The position numbers and the translations under genes are program-made. 64,000 nt of DNA from Isoetes taiwanensis (taxonomy: Eukaryota; Streptophyta; Lycopodiopsida; Isoetales; Isoetaceae). The stretch spans positions 22,969,569 to 23,033,568 of the forward strand of contig JAJEKV010000003.1 of the NCBI GenBank assembly GCA_021234155.1, written 5' to 3'. Positions 33,484 through 46,469 of this stretch are shown here, one piece after another. How positions within the stretch are numbered: the stretch's first letter is position 1; each line of letters opens with the position of its first letter. The notes below the pieces were generated by a model. The model ran no database searches. It had not been told where the DNA came from and saw nothing but the letters and a program-made list of their open reading frames with translations.

Positions 33484-34030
33484 GAACATTGCTCTTTGGC
33501 TGATCTGGAAATACCGTTGCGGTTTATGCATTGAAGGGCTTGAGATTTCTATTGCAAAACTAAAAAACATGTTTAATCTGGAAGTACCATTGATGGGTTT
33601 ATCGCACCATAGGCAGAAGGGTAGGAGATATAACAAAATACTTAATAGACTAGGTGCTTTGGAAGGATTCTATTCCTTCTTTAGATGCCATTCGCTCAAC
33701 AAGGATGGGATAGAGGAAAATGATGCCGACAATGTTGCTGCAAATGTGGCAGTCATTTAATGTTAACTATATCGAGTATCAAGTGGGGGTTCTAGGTGTG
33801 GAAAAGGAGTTGCCTCTCTCTATAGTACCTGCCCTTTGGAGAAGATTCGTGATCCCCATATAGTACCCACATGGTGGGGGAGAAAAGATGATGCTCTCTT
33901 GAGTACTGCATTGGTAAAACCCTCCACATTTAGCTGTAATTCATTCTATCTTCCTCTACAGGGGACCACGTCTTTTATATTATAATTTAATCTAATCTCT
34001 TACCCTCAAAAAGAAGAAAAAAAAAAAAAT

Positions 34031-34972
34031 TAACACAAACTATGCTCACAAAATTTTAATACAAACTATCCTTCAGATTGTGAAGATCCTAGAGCATACA
34101 TTATTACAAAAAAAAATCTTTTATAGTTGACTAATTACACAACGGTTTACGCTAAGTCTGTAGTCAACCTTTTGGTCATATGTCGGTCTTCGTGGTTAAT
34201 TATAGGTAGCCAACAGTCGTGTATGATTTACCCAAGCAAGAGAAACACTTAAATGTATGATTTACCCAAGCAAGAAAAACACTTTTTGCACACACTAAAA
34301 ACACTTATAACAAAGATTTTTACCACAGGTCAAAATTCCTGGTCGGAAGCACATTTCGAGGCAAACAGGTGTGCATCGTGCACCCGCTTCAGCTTGTATA
34401 CTGGGAAAGCTTTGCAAACATTTGAAGGTGAAAGATCTTGCCAAAAGAATCATTTTCATTCTCCAGTACGCAAATATGTTTTCATTCTTGCTATTGTTTT
34501 GATATCTTTTGCCTTGTAAGAACTAAATGTATTGCAACTCATTTTGCTATGTGGATGAACCAAAAACAAAAGATGGTGTTCAAAAGATCACAGAAGAGCA
34601 TGCATCAACAAGCAATGTATCATTTTGATATCTGAAAATCTATCAAGCCTATCTTCCATTCTAGATATATGCCTGTGCAATGTGAAGGGCATATTTTTCA
34701 TGCCCATTGAGGCCTATCAAAGGTAATGCTTCACTAGACTTGCAAGAAAACTACTACTTTCAAGCAAATTTCCAAGATGTCAATACCATGGCTAAACTAG
34801 ATGGTTTTGTTTCTAAGTTTACATTGCAGCCAATGAATAGACATCAGTAGAGAGGTTCCAAATACATTCGTGGCATAGATGTTCGCAAGCAATGCATCAG
34901 TTCCACATCCTATCATATGTTAGCTGAATTCGTAAGTTTGCGCTTGCAAGACACATCATTTTTAAGTGGCAA
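34031..34972. other. No gene seen
   Basis: AT-rich. ATGATTTACCCAAGCAAGA occurs twice (about 34226 and 34257). The frame at 34253-34519 has no recognisable domain. Confidence 0.5.
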
Positions 34973-37900
34973 TGTGACGTCCCCTACTCATATACGATGT
35001 CCGCACCGTATACAAACAGGAGTTCATCCCCCGTACCAGCTCCATACTGATACAGGGCCCTCCACATATCACTGTGACCGTCTGGAGTCCACAGTGGGAA
35101 GAGTGAAGGGGTCATTTTACCCCGTCTCCCTCAGGGCCTACCTAGCTGCGGAAGCGTAAACATACACGTCAGTAACATAACATCATATATCCACCTCGAA
35201 GGGTGGCACATCAACATTTGCATAGACAAAGATCAGCACAATACAAAGGAAGTTCCTACCCAAGGCTCACACTCCAGGGGATGACTGACAAGCTTGCGTC
35301 TCCAGAGTTCAGTGCAGACAGAATCATGACAATGGATTGGGCTAGCATAAGAACATGGCTTAGGGTTGTCCACTCCATCCGCCCCTCCTGTGCACACTTT
35401 GCAGAGTAGGTTGAAAAGTGTTGGGACCTAACTGTAGCCCGCCGGGTGCATAGCCAAGGGGGCTATTCCTGGGTTGCATCTCCCCAGTCCCGATGGGGCA
35501 GGTAGGGATCACTCCCTCCAGAGATCTACATGCTGACCCAAGGTGACTAGAGGGCCACTGCCCTTATTCGACTTGAACCCACTGGAAGGTGAACCCCACC
35601 CCACGGGTGTCGAGCCCATGCCTTACCCGCACTCAGTGGTAAGCCATTAGACCTAGTCACAATGATCCCCGGTAGGCCTTACACACCAGAGGGATCGTTT
35701 AAGAGTCAGAACACGAACCTCTTTATCAGCCAGTCTGGCCCCTTCACCCACAACCAGTATGCACAGGCCAAAATCTAGTAATGCACTAAGAGGGACTAGC
35801 TAGGAGCATCATCTACTAAGCTTTAAGTCTCTACCCCCCTTCCCAATACAATGAGTCCACAGAATACATCCGTCCATCATATCAACATAAGTAATAAGAA
35901 CTAATCTAATTCATAGAGTTAGGTTCTTTTGTTAGAGTCAATCTCGGGATGCGCTTGGCTACTAAGGGTGATTTAATAGGCTAAAACCTCTTTTGGTTCG
36001 AAGGGCTGGAATAAGGTTTAGGCTATTCAATCGACCAAATAACTGATCCCTGGTTCACTCCTCTCGATCCGGCGTCCATGTCTCGTTACTCGCCGGGATG
36101 CGGTCCGAAGGATGATCGACAAGCTGGGGCGCGGGCAGATCGTGGGAGTTGGAATTGACTCCTCGGGCGAATCGAGCTCGGAAGGTCGTGGGCGAAAAAG
36201 GGAAGTTAGGGTTTGGTGCCTTATGTAGGCTATCGGTTAGGTTTAGGGTTTTCATGACCCTTGGTCTACCTTTAATGGGTTAAAGGTCTAAAAAGTCGCG
36301 CACATTGCTAAGTGTGCGCACCATTGCAAGTTGCCCCTAGGGCCCTTGCTTGGGTACACGTCGGCGCATTACCGTCGATTGGAACGGCGTGTGCGGCGTG
36401 GCCGGTTTGCAAAGACGGTATACGTCTTGAGACCGTATATCGTACTGGAACGTCACATTCTCTCCACTTTGGATTGATGCTGTCCGCAGCATCATGAGTC
36501 TCCCCACCTTGGGATCTTCCTAACCTGCAATCAACCTGATGCATACGATATACTACTATAATACTTACACATTTATTAAGATTACCTTAAGGTAATATTT
36601 TTAAATCATTATTACGCCATTACATTATCAAATAGCTTGTTAATTCGTAACTTATATTAAAACAAGGTACTTATTAGTCTCCGTTATCACAACATTTAGT
36701 TTATCGCAATTTAACACTTTCATATACAATTATTATTTAAGGTACTCTTCATTCCTTGCAACACATTCCAACAAAATTTGTGTTGCAAGTCTTCGCACTT
36801 AAAATCCTGCATTAATTTTACAATATCTATAATTACATACTTACTATCTTAATTATTAGAATTACTCTAAGGTAATGTTTAAGACATTACTGTACTATTT
36901 CATTATCCAATTAACTTATCACTTCATAACTTAATCCACGCAAGGTAATTATTAACCTTACTTAATACAACATTTAAGTTTATCAAAGTTTATCAATTTC
37001 ATACAAAATTTACACTTCTAAGGTACTCTTCATCCCTTGCAACACATTATAACAAAATTTGTGTTGCAAGTCTTCGTAGCTCGACCTCCTTGCCCTCCGG
37101 AGCGCTCTATTGGCCCGCAGGTCGACACTACGTTAGTACCATTTTAATTATTAATAAAATTTTGGTTATATGGTGACCACCCCACGTATCTACATGAATG
37201 CATGGCTAATCTCCCGGCGTAGGAAGAGGATGCTTCTTCCATCGTGGCCGTGGAGACAGCGCCCTATAATGCCTATATGCCGCTCATGCCTACACCTTTA
37301 GTTGCCCAACGTGGAGGATAGGTCCTTCCCGTATATGGGGCGTGAAGGACAGATTCCTCCTATCAATGCATATATGGCGCTAGAGGTGCTTTTCCTATCA
37401 ATGCATTCCTCAATGACCTCTTATCTCTCGAGGTCGTCTACTTCCGTGGGACGGAAGTAGACTTTTTAATCTACCTTCCACTCATCCAAGCGGAACCGCG
37501 GTCATGCCTACATTGACATTACACCACGTCCTAGAGATCACCGTAGTGGTCTCATCATCGGTAACAACGCATGCAACCCATACCTAGCATAGGTTGCATG
37601 CGCAGATTAATCTTAACTACACATGAAATTAATCTAAACACAAATCGACATGCCTGAGCCGATTTTTTTGCTGGCTCCTATAATTACCCTAAGGTAATAT
37701 TTATGAATTAACATTATCATAGTATCGGATACATTACTTCCGATAGTACAATTATATTTACTTTAAGCTTTGCAATATTTAACGACTTTTAGATCGCGAT
37801 TATTTAAACAATAACCCTGATTTAGACCTATTGTATCATAGACAAGGTTTTAATTATCATACACAAGAATTAGATGTGCTTCTTATTCTCTTCCTTGGGT

Positions 37901-38300
37901 CCTGCATTACCCTTGGAAGTATATCCCTAAGATGCACTTAAGTATATCCGAATTCTATTTTCTATTTATATTTATAAGGACCCCGAGGTCATATAGCTAT
38001 CCTTGGAAGGATTTGCATCCTTGCGAAGGATTAATTAACATGCTACCTCACATTAGCGTTGTTATTTAACTTATTTCCCTATGATACATATATGTACAAC
38101 AATTTCTATCCAGTTATTAGGATCTATATTTAACTTATCTATAAGACACATTAAAGCTTATAATGCATGCGCACACCTTACCTAAGGCTAGAACGCATCC
38201 ACCCATTGAGCCGGCGTCGAGTAATTTTGGAGCTGACTTGGTCGTTGCATTGCTCCCATACTTTTGCTCCACTTCATTGGTGTAGTTAGCTACTACGTCA
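34973..38300 (-). mobile_element. Ty3/gypsy-type LTR element, 3' part (copy B)
   Basis: Minus-strand copy of the element at 1-1628. LTR 36457-34973 (1485 bp, ends TGTGACGT/ACGTCACA), polypurine tract about 36470-36458 (AAAGTGGAGAGAA). The region 36470-38190 is a long non-coding 3' part. Sequence at about 38260-38190 resembles the chromodomain end of the fossil at 21930-22090 at DNA level (GACGCC and GAGCTGACTTGG stretches), which links this LTR family to chromoviruses. The 5' LTR was not found in the window. Broken and old. Confidence 0.7.
36578..37080 (-). repeat. Two 280-bp tandem repeats in the 3' part of copy B
   Basis: Segments beginning TTACC/CTCTAAGGTAAT and ending TTGTGTTGCAAGTCTTCG occur at about 36578-36800 and 36864-37077, separated by some 280 bp start to start. 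A third, weaker CCTAAGGTAATATTTA start appears at 37690. Confidence 0.8.
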
Positions 38301-41300
38301 GTCTCGCACGTTGAAGGCCATTGCCGGAGTGAACTCTATTCTACGGGTCGGTCAATTCGATGCAAGTACGTTCAATCATAAGATTGAGCCCTCCCACTTT
38401 CTTCGAAAAGAAAATGGTCCTGCATCCCACAAGACGTTGTACACAACATCATATCTATTCTCTCCCCTTAAGAGGTTATACGCTTCTTACTTAGCGCATT
38501 AATTTGCTAGCCTTAGCTGATATATATAACCATCTAAGATGGATGCACATATTATGTTATCATTTATTTCAATATAGTTACGGGTTACCTACTTAGTTAG
38601 AACGATTCCAAACCACAAGGTTTTGTCATGATGACAATTCCTTTTGTCTCAAAAGACTATTTGATTACTATAATTCTTATTTTAGATGTACCTTACATGT
38701 ATTATTGTTTTATATCCTAGAGATTCCCCCTTTCTTAGTTATTTAAACTCTTGGAATATTCCTACCAATCGAATTGATGCCATCGTAACAAGTTGGCCGG
38801 ACTTGCTAGATTACTTCTTTTCTTTCGGTTGGATTATTCTTTTGGAGGTACTAGATTTATACATGGTCAACAATTATCCTAGTAATGATTCCTTCTTAGC
38901 GAGGTGATCAATCTCACCAAGTGGTTTCAATATGTTGGATGTCTGTTAACAATTGTGTATCATTTTAGTTACTCCTATGCATTTCCTTCCCAATACTTGA
39001 TGTTTAGATCAATATTGGGGCAATCCTTTCGGCGAGAATATCTGGAAATGCCTTCTAATCCCAATATGGATGTTACCTTCCATACATTTAACCTACTAGG
39101 CCCCATGGCCTTAGATGCTTGAGCTTGCTAGAAGCTCATCCACTCGTTGCCTGCTTGAAGTAGCAAGGTGACGTTCTTCCGAGTCGCTCGATACTTCAGT
39201 CTCCTTGACGGTGGCTCCTCTTTGATGTAGAGGTTGACTTTGTTCGTTAGAAGCCTCTCATTGCTGGTGGCTTTGATGGTGTAGTTGATCGCTTGAAATC
39301 TTCCATGCCGCTTTTCAAAAGCCTGAAGGTGGCGCCGTTGAAGAAGATCTTTCATCTTGAACTCTTTGTCTTGGCAGCTAAAGGATGACTCTGTATCCGG
39401 TATTGTTTCTTCGACTCCATCGATGTCTCATACGCCCGAAGAGTGTTGAGGATCTACAAATTGCCTGACATCTCTTCCTTTGATCTGTTACGCTATGGGA
39501 GGAAAGGAATGACAAGGAAACTATATATGCAAGGCATATAACTTACATAGTTAACTAGAGCTATTAGGTCCCCCTTGTGCCTCCCTTCGAGTTGCACACC
39601 TACTCCTTGGTGATGTCATCGGTGTTCCTCCTTGATGATCTATATCCTCCTATTTGTACGTCAGCTCATACTCCAGGGTAACTTGTTGATATACTTGGGC
39701 CCTCCGATGTTTGTCGGCTATGGCACAACACGCTTTACATCACATTCTAACTAAAGGTGTGCTGGTCGTTGATGCTTCGACATTTCGGTCTGCTTCCTGA
39801 TCCTGTTCTCGGGCGGTAATTGTTCCCCCCTTCATGATACTTGAAGCTATTTGGAGGCGTCTCTTGAGGCTGTGCGCGATTCCTTTGGCTATACTCAGGA
39901 CTCTGGAGTTGTTCTCTTCTGCAGTTATTCTTTGAATCGTACATCCTTGGGTTCAGCAAGTTGCATGCAAGTCCGCGTGCAAGTCATCGGCTCGCCTCGC
40001 CTAGTTGCTTCTCCATCGAGCTTCCAAACTTCCTTGTTTGATCCCCTCGATCATATGGCTTGGACGTTTCTCAGTGCCATGCCGTCTTCTTGTCTTGAGG
40101 TACCTTCCGGTGGCTTTGATTGTGCTCGTTAGTCTTGATCCTCATGTTGCCTCTAGGGAGCTCGTGGAATAAGTCGGTTGCTAGCACTTCTCCAGCTTTC
40201 AGTTCCTGACCTTTGTCCCTCTATGTATGTCGGTCTCTCTGGCAAGTAAAGCATCATGGCTCTCCTCCCTGCTGGCTATGTTGTCGGGGTGATGGATCCC
40301 TATATCTGCGCAGCTTGACCCTTGAGTTGAAGAAGTACTTGCCTTAGATATACTCTTGTCGTTGAATAGCTTGGCTATTATCTTGAACTCTCTTTTTTTT
40401 TCTTTTTTTTCTTTTTTTTTTGCCGAAGGTGCTTCAGTTGCTATCCTTGTCGTTAAGGTGTCGAATGCTTCTACTTTGGGCGTTTGATGTCCCACATGTC
40501 GGAGATACGATCGGCTTCTTTTCTTCTAATTACTGGTAGGAGTACCTGACGAAGCCATCACCTAGTTGTTGAAGGCATATCTCCTCGTCCCAGTGCCTTT
40601 CGTAAGTGCATCTCCATCTAATACACGTGTCATAGCGCATCACCCTATATTACCACAAGGTGGTCGTCGCGATGTTGCCTTCTTAGTTGGCTCGTTGATG
40701 TCGGGTCGTTCCTCCTTCTATTGTTGAGGCCACTCGTGTCATAAGTTCGTCAAGTGTTGCTGCTGCCACAAGAGGTAGTGTTGCATCCTGACGATGTCCT
40801 GGTGCAGCGCTGATGATCTTGACATGACTGGTGTTGTCTCTTATTCTGACATTGGGTGGACGAGCGGTCTTCTACTTGAGGGCACTTCTGGAAGTGTTTG
40901 GAGTTGAAGGTTGCTTGGCCTCTGGTCTTTTCTCCCTCGTACTTGCTCTTCCATTTTGAGCTTGGGCTATAGTTGTGCCTTCTTTCTTCCTCCTTTGGTA
41001 GTCGAAGTGAAGGAGCTTCCTGATCTAAGCGCTAAATCCGTAAAACATGACTCTAAACTCATGTTTCTCCACTATATATGTGAACAGCCGAGATATACAA
41101 TAGACATATACGCATTTACATTGGGATTTTAATTCATCCACTTTTCCAAAACAACTACGAAGATCTACCTAATTGTTTATACTCTTTTAGGGTTTCCCCT
41201 CCTCCTATCGCGTTTGATCCTTCGTTTTCGTTGCATCTTCTTCGTTCTGGTTGACTCCGGGATTCCTTTGAGATGCTGCTACTATTGTTGAGCTTCATGT

Positions 41301-42114
41301 CTGATCCGAGCTCGTCACCCCAAGTTGCGAAGAGTGTTCATCGATGTGATCCCTTGAAAAAGATGCTCCTCCTTAATGTGTATGTCCGTCGTAAGGAATG
41401 CGGTGACCGCTCAACGTCCCTCCATGCGGTGTGTCGTTGCGAGGTTGCCGATGTGCGGTGCCGTTGGTCGCTTGAGTCAGATCACCTGGCTGTTGCAGTC
41501 GGGCATTCTTGAATGTCTTCGAAGCTCTGAGATCGTGGTCGGTAGGCAGGCATTGTCATTCTTCCGCAGGTTGAATTTCTGAGTGCGACTCCTGTTGCTT
41601 GGGCTTTGCTTCATTCCGAGGTGCCTCTCCTGTGCCTGGAAGTGTGGTTATCTCCATTGCCCCTACCATGGCTCCTTCTGGTCGCCTTTGCGTGATTTGT
41701 ACCTGCTGGTTAGGTCGTCTCCTCCCCCTCCTGGTCTCCTACTTTTTTTAGAACCGATGAAAGTTCCCTTGCTGGTGCAAGGGAGCTGGAAGCTCGTCCT
41801 GGTCTACTCGTTTGTCGGTTGAGGTGTTTGTCGTTGTCCTTCCCTCTCTTGGGTCTGTCTTTTCGGTCTCCTCACGCATAACTAACTTGCCAGCACGTAT
41901 TTGCCATTAAACACAACTAGTTTGCCAATAATCTGATAAATGTGACTCCTAGGAGCAAGGAACAAGTTATACGTTTTTGGAAATAAAAGCATCGGTTACT
42001 GAGACAACTAGATGGAGATTCCTTTGTGTCAGAGTGTAAGGCAGTTTGTGTCTTACATTCAATAAGCCATATATAATTGGTGCATCTCCCATTATTAAGT
42101 TTCTAAGTTACTTG
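38301..42114. other. Undetermined block, partly GC-richer
   Basis: 39100-41880 has higher GC and many short minus-strand frames (39355-39128 LLQRRHLQAFEKRHGRFQAI; 39959-39747 rich in Asn/Arg/Gln; 40495-40199 Lys/Ser-rich), consistent with a decayed element body, perhaps the internal region of copy B. No motif proves this. A TTTTTTTT/C microsatellite lies at 40390-40419. No intact gene. Confidence 0.4.
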
Positions 42115-44126
42115 CTATACCATGCACTCTACCTTTGACATAACACGCTTGCTTCTAGAGGCATTGGTAAATGTAGCATGAAGTGTGATTAGAAATTGCA
42201 TTGAGATTTCTTTATGCCTTAGCTAGTAACTTGATCATCTCAAGCGTAAAGCAGTTTGTGCTCTTACATTTAATCAGGCTAATATCACTTTATTTCGGGT
42301 TTAGAAGCCATGATCAGTGCAGCTCGCTGTGTTACGTTTTTTACCTACTTGTTATAACATGCAGAACTGACTCCACCTTTGACATAACATGCTTGGCTTG
42401 TAGCATAAGCATTGGTAAGTGTCGCAGGAAGGCTGTGATTTAGAGTCTACATTTTTATGATCCATAAGAATGCATTGTGCGCAGGCATAGTGCTAGAAAT
42501 ATACAAGTTTTCGCATGTAATGATTAGACTGGATCTTCCTATTATCTTCAGTACCAATTTTCTATATACTAGAAAAGATATACTACATCTGATAGCATAG
42601 ACATGAAAAGATAAAAGACCAAGTAGTCAAAATAAAAGGAAGTGAATCTGTTTGAGCAAGTGAGCAGGTGAATCTGTGCCTTGCAGGGTCTTTTATGCAG
42701 ATTTTCGTTGGGAGGCAATCTTCATCCTATTGCCCATTTTACATACCTTGGCATCACAGGTATCTGTGAAGCAACTTAAAAAAGTTGAACCAAGTTTTAT
42801 TCTTATATTCAAAAGGAAGCTGATCGAACTTAGATGTGGTGGCATATGGCCTGGACTAAAAACTCTGCAATCATAATTGCATATATAAGATATGCATGTT
42901 ATCTTAGGCCTTTGCGTGGTCTTTGGATTTATTTTTTAGGTCGTGCTTCTTAAAGAAACTATTGCAGGTTTTAGGATGCTTATTCATATCTATGGATCAA
43001 ATTAATGCTAAAACACACGCTACATTTGTGATTTTGTATCTAATGGCAAGTGTTTTCTATTCTAGTATTTTTATGCATAGCAAGATAGTTCAAGAAGTCG
43101 TCTCTAGGTAAGGATGTATTGGCCAAGTGCACATGTTTTGCAATCTCGAAGGGGTCATTTTGATTTTTTTTTTTTTTTTTTTTTTAGTTTGATGTTGCAG
43201 AGTAGATTGGCGCATGGGCCTTATACTTCAGTAAGTCATGAGGTCTATCTTCACAGCCAACTCTCCGTTGCGGTTGCTGGCCTTTATGCCAAGAAGGACT
43301 ACTGTTGGGTCTTTTAAGTTAGAGCTTTTGCAGGAAGTACTTTCTGCAGAAGAAATTCAAGGTACTTGCATTCCATTTTTTTGTTTTTATTTTATGTTCT
43401 ACTGGCTCAACCTGTTCAATCTGCTGGATACATACATATAGCTACAAGACAATCTTTCATGATGCAGAGAGCTGGCTATGGTGCATCAGCTCCTTTTATG
43501 CATTGCTAGCCTGTTACCTTCGCATGCCGCTCTTGCAAATGGCCACCACTCTGTATAAATGCCATGGATCCCAATTCTGAACTCCAACAATTTGTAGATA
43601 TACCAAATTGTAGCCACATTGATGGCTTGCAGATCCTTTTGCATCCTTGATGAGTTAGCACCTTGATCATTCTTTTATATCCAACATTAGATGCATGATA
43701 TATTGAGAGGGAAAGGGACTATAAAAATGGATTCTTATGTATATGATCATCTTTATCTCTATTTTGCATATTAATTCTATTTTAGTTCCATAAATTCCAG
43801 AGTCTGGGCTGTCTGGCATAAATAGTCATGCTCGGTTCCAAATACATTATGGAGTTTGTTATTGCCATTAAAACAGTCACATGCACCATCATTTGAAAAA
43901 GAAGTAATCTTTGCCATAGTAGCTCCAAAGGAATATTTGTTCGAACAAAAACATGGGCACATAAAATTTAGACTTTACAATATTCCTCAAGTGTTGTTTG
44001 TTAATGGTCTAAAAGAACTTACAGCTAATATGCATTCAATCCTATGGAGTAGTTCCATGTGTTGCAAGGCTATTTTGAAGATGAGTTTGCATGTTAAATC
44101 AGAACAGGTTTTTGCTAATGTTGCAG

Positions 44127-44292
44127 GTTAGATGCTTTTGTACCTTCAATTATAGAGCAATCCCATGTGTTTTTCCAGATCAATCCATCTGCTACTGGAG
44201 TGGATTCCATCAGGAGAAAGAAATGGCATTCAATTCGAAGGTATCTAGTTGCAATGATCAGCACACTTATCATTTCCTTCAATAGCTTTCAG
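44127..44292 (+). pseudogene. Unrecognised host exon, present three times
   Basis: Between a TTGCAG acceptor and a GTTTAG donor the frame reads LDAFVPSIIEQSHVFFQINP, then SATGVDSIRRKKWHSIRRYL and a hydrophobic end VAMISTLIISFNSFQ. The same exon is at about 45429-45588 and 58245-58410. In copy 3 the frame remains open with substitutions; in copy 2 a small deletion shifts it after WHSI. I do not recognise the family. The basic patch followed by a hydrophobic stretch suggests a membrane protein. Whether any copy belongs to an expressed gene cannot be told here. Confidence 0.45.
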
Positions 44293-44310
44293 GTTTAGAT
44301 CCTGCGTTAT

Positions 44311-44854
44311 TGTTGCGCACTAGCATCTCTAGTGATAACCAACATACCAAAAGGGCGGATCCTTCAAGGAAATCGTTATCCAATGGGCCCCAACCTTTTC
44401 AGGCTTTATCCCATACCCCATAGACCGTATCAATTCCTCCCCTCCTTGAGATGCTTGCCCTCAAGCATGTGGAACACAACAATGTTGCCACGAGGAATTG
44501 AACCTTGGCTCTGATACCAATTGATACGCACTAACATCACTAGTGATAACCAACATACCAAAAGGGCGGATCCTTCAAGGAAATTGTTATCCAATGGGCC
44601 CCAACCTTTCCAGACTTTATCCCATACCCCATAGACCATATCAATTCCTTCCCTCCTTGAGATGCTTGCCCTCAAGCATGTGGAACACACCAATGTTGCC
44701 ACGAGGAATTGAACCTTGGCTCTGATACCAATTGTTACGCACTAGCATCTCTAGTGATAACCAACATATCAAAAGGGCGGATCCTTCAAGGAAATTGTTA
44801 TCCAATGGGCCCCAACCTTTCCAGGCTTTATCCCATACCCCATAGACCGTATCA
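44311..44854 (-). mobile_element. TRIM element with three LTRs
   Basis: Three near-identical 122-bp LTRs (44854-44733, 44643-44522, 44432-44311 on the minus strand, TGATACGG ... GTAACA) alternate with two internal parts of about 89 bp. Each internal part has a primer-binding site TGGTATCAGAGCC (44731-44719 and 44520-44508) complementary to initiator Met-tRNA, a GGTTCAATTCC stretch, and a polypurine tract AAGGAGGGGAGG. A perfect 5-bp target duplication GTTAT flanks the whole (44306-44310, 44855-44859). The sister copy at about 45600 reads CCTGTGTTATGTGTTG without the element. No coding capacity. It looks structurally whole for a TRIM and is relatively young. Confidence 0.95.
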
Positions 44855-45165
44855 GTTATGTGCTGTATTTTGTGTGCTTCATCTTATGTTAGTCTTCACA
44901 TTCATGTGTAGCCGATGCAAGGACAAAATTAAGTACGAAAAGCATTCTGTTGGCAACGTCACACATATGCATTACTTACATAAAATCTATTGCTGAGGCA
45001 TATTTTGTCACATTAGAATTTCTAAAAGCAAATTAGAATCAGAATAAGGTTTGCAAACCTGTTGGACAAGCCAGTAATTAACGTATAGATCTAAGACTAC
45101 AAATATGGTATTTTAGTTGGGTAAAGTATAATCAAAATGCAAATCTTTCACAAAGATGGATTTCA

Positions 45166-45912
45166 CAAAATCTATTTTAGTTCCATAAATTTGAGAGACT
45201 GGGCTGTCTTGCAGAAATAGACATGCTCGGTTCCCAATACATTATGGAGTTTGTTATTGCCATTAAAACAGTCACATGCACCATCATTTGAAAAAGAAGT
45301 AATCTTTGCCATAGTATCTCCAAAGGAATATATGTTCGAACAGAAACATGGGCACATAAAATTTAGACTTCACAATATTCCTCAAGTGTTGTTTGTTAAT
45401 GATCTGAAAGAACTTACAGCTAACATGCGCTTTTGTACCTTCAATTAGAGAGCAATCCCATGTATTTTTCCAGATCAATCCATCTGTTACTGGAGTGGGT
45501 TGCATCAGGAGAAGGAAATGGCATTCAATCGACGGTATCCAGTTGCAATGATCAGCATACTTATCGTTTCCTTCAATAGCTTTCAGGTTTAGATCCTGTG
45601 TTATGTGTTGTGTTTTGTGTGCTTCATCTTACGTTAGTCTTCACATTCATGTGCAACGGATGCAAGGACAACATTAATTACGAAAAGCATTGTGTTGGCA
45701 ATGTCACCACATATGCATTACTTACATAAAATCTACTACTGAGGTATATTCTGTCACATTAGAATTTCTAAAAGCAAATTAGAATCAGAATAAGGTTTGC
45801 AAATTTGTTGGACAAGCCAGTAATTAATGTATAGATCTAATATGGCATTTTAGTTGGGTAAAGTATAATCAAAATGTAAATCTTTCACAAAGCTAAATTG
45901 CACAAAATCTAT
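45166..45912 (+). repeat. Direct-repeat block D, copy 2 (partial)
   Basis: Repeats 43785-45165 without the TRIM and with a deletion around the first part of the exon context. Supplies the TRIM empty site. Confidence 0.9.
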
Positions 45913-46469
45913 TCCTTTGCATTATCATAAAGACTTTAGAGCGCGGTGATTATATATCCAAGCACTGGGACTTAATTGTGTCAGATACTACATTCACATC
46001 ATTCCCTATAGATCCATAAACATCTGATTGTGACATCATGTAGTGCACTCAATAGATGTAGTGGCATTGTATTTTATGTGCCATTACCTGGCTAATCCCT
46101 TTTAGGACTCCCTTTATATAGTATCGGCAAACTATATATTTAAATAAAGATGCTAAGAACAATTGAATGAATTGTAAATGCAATCATGCTATTTACAAGT
46201 CTTTAAATCCCAATGCTACTCCCATTGTTAAGTTTCTAAGCTACTTGTTATAACACGCACTCCGCCTATGACATAACATGCTTGGTTGCAGAGGCATTGG
46301 TAAATGGGGCAGGAAGGGTGGTTAGAAACTGCACTGAGATTTCTTTGTGCCTTAGCGGGTAACTTGATCTTGTCAAGTGTAAAGCAGTTTGTGCTCTTCA
46401 CACTTAAAGAACGCTAATCTTACTTTATTTTGAGCATTAGAAGCTATGATGAGTGCAGCTATCTTTACA
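45913..46469. other. No gene; fragment of block D
   Basis: 46230-46460 repeats the start of block D (CTACTTGTTATAACACGCAC ... AGGCATTGGTAAATGGGGCA ... AAAGCAGTTTGTGCTCTT). The rest is unassigned AT-rich DNA. Confidence 0.6.

Larger units (their letters stand above)
29621..34030 (+). mobile_element. L1-type LINE remnant, internally deleted and split by an LTR element
   Basis: 30212 onward reads MKIASWNLHGIKRVLKRGRM and then SNIVLL, the start of an AP-type endonuclease domain of plant L1 elements. 30429-30640 reads WKSISSKKIQFFIWMALEGG with KCSFGC, the zinc-knuckle-like zf-RVT end of the same ORF2, so the reverse transcriptase core has been deleted between them. After the LTR element the same frame resumes at 33484 with ALWLIWKYRCGLCIEG, typical of the region after zf-RVT, up to a stop near 33758. 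33760-34010 is the 3' untranslated part and 34012-34030 a poly(A) tail. 29621-30200 is open and may be the ORF1/gag-like part (LVKTYGPYGKVW), less certain. Confidence 0.8.
42115..45165 (+). repeat. Direct-repeat block D, copy 1 (others 45166-45912 and 56220-58634)
   Basis: The stretch from AGAGGCATTGGTAAATG through block A (42340-42680), the KQLKK.EPSFILIFKRKL segment (about 42770), a poly-T run, the GLYAKK segment (about 43290) and the exon at 44127-44292 recurs in the same order at 56220-58634, about 14.1 kb away. The tail (43785-45165) is also tandemly repeated at 45166-45912. The TRIM at 44311-44854 is only in this copy. Poly-T at about 43166-43186 is about 21 T here and about 8 in copy 3. 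Confidence 0.9.

Noticed and set aside
38301-41880. Assignment as gag-pol of Ty3 copy B
   Set aside because: Position and base composition fit, but no protease, reverse transcriptase or integrase motif could be read, so it is left undetermined.
44494-44715. Pol III B-box-like GGTTCAATTCC in the TRIM internal parts
   Set aside because: No A box at a suitable distance and no tRNA fold; it follows the primer site and is more likely incidental.
44332-44996. Repeated 60-codon frames starting MITNIPKGRILQGN
   Set aside because: They are the translation of the TRIM repeats, not a gene family.
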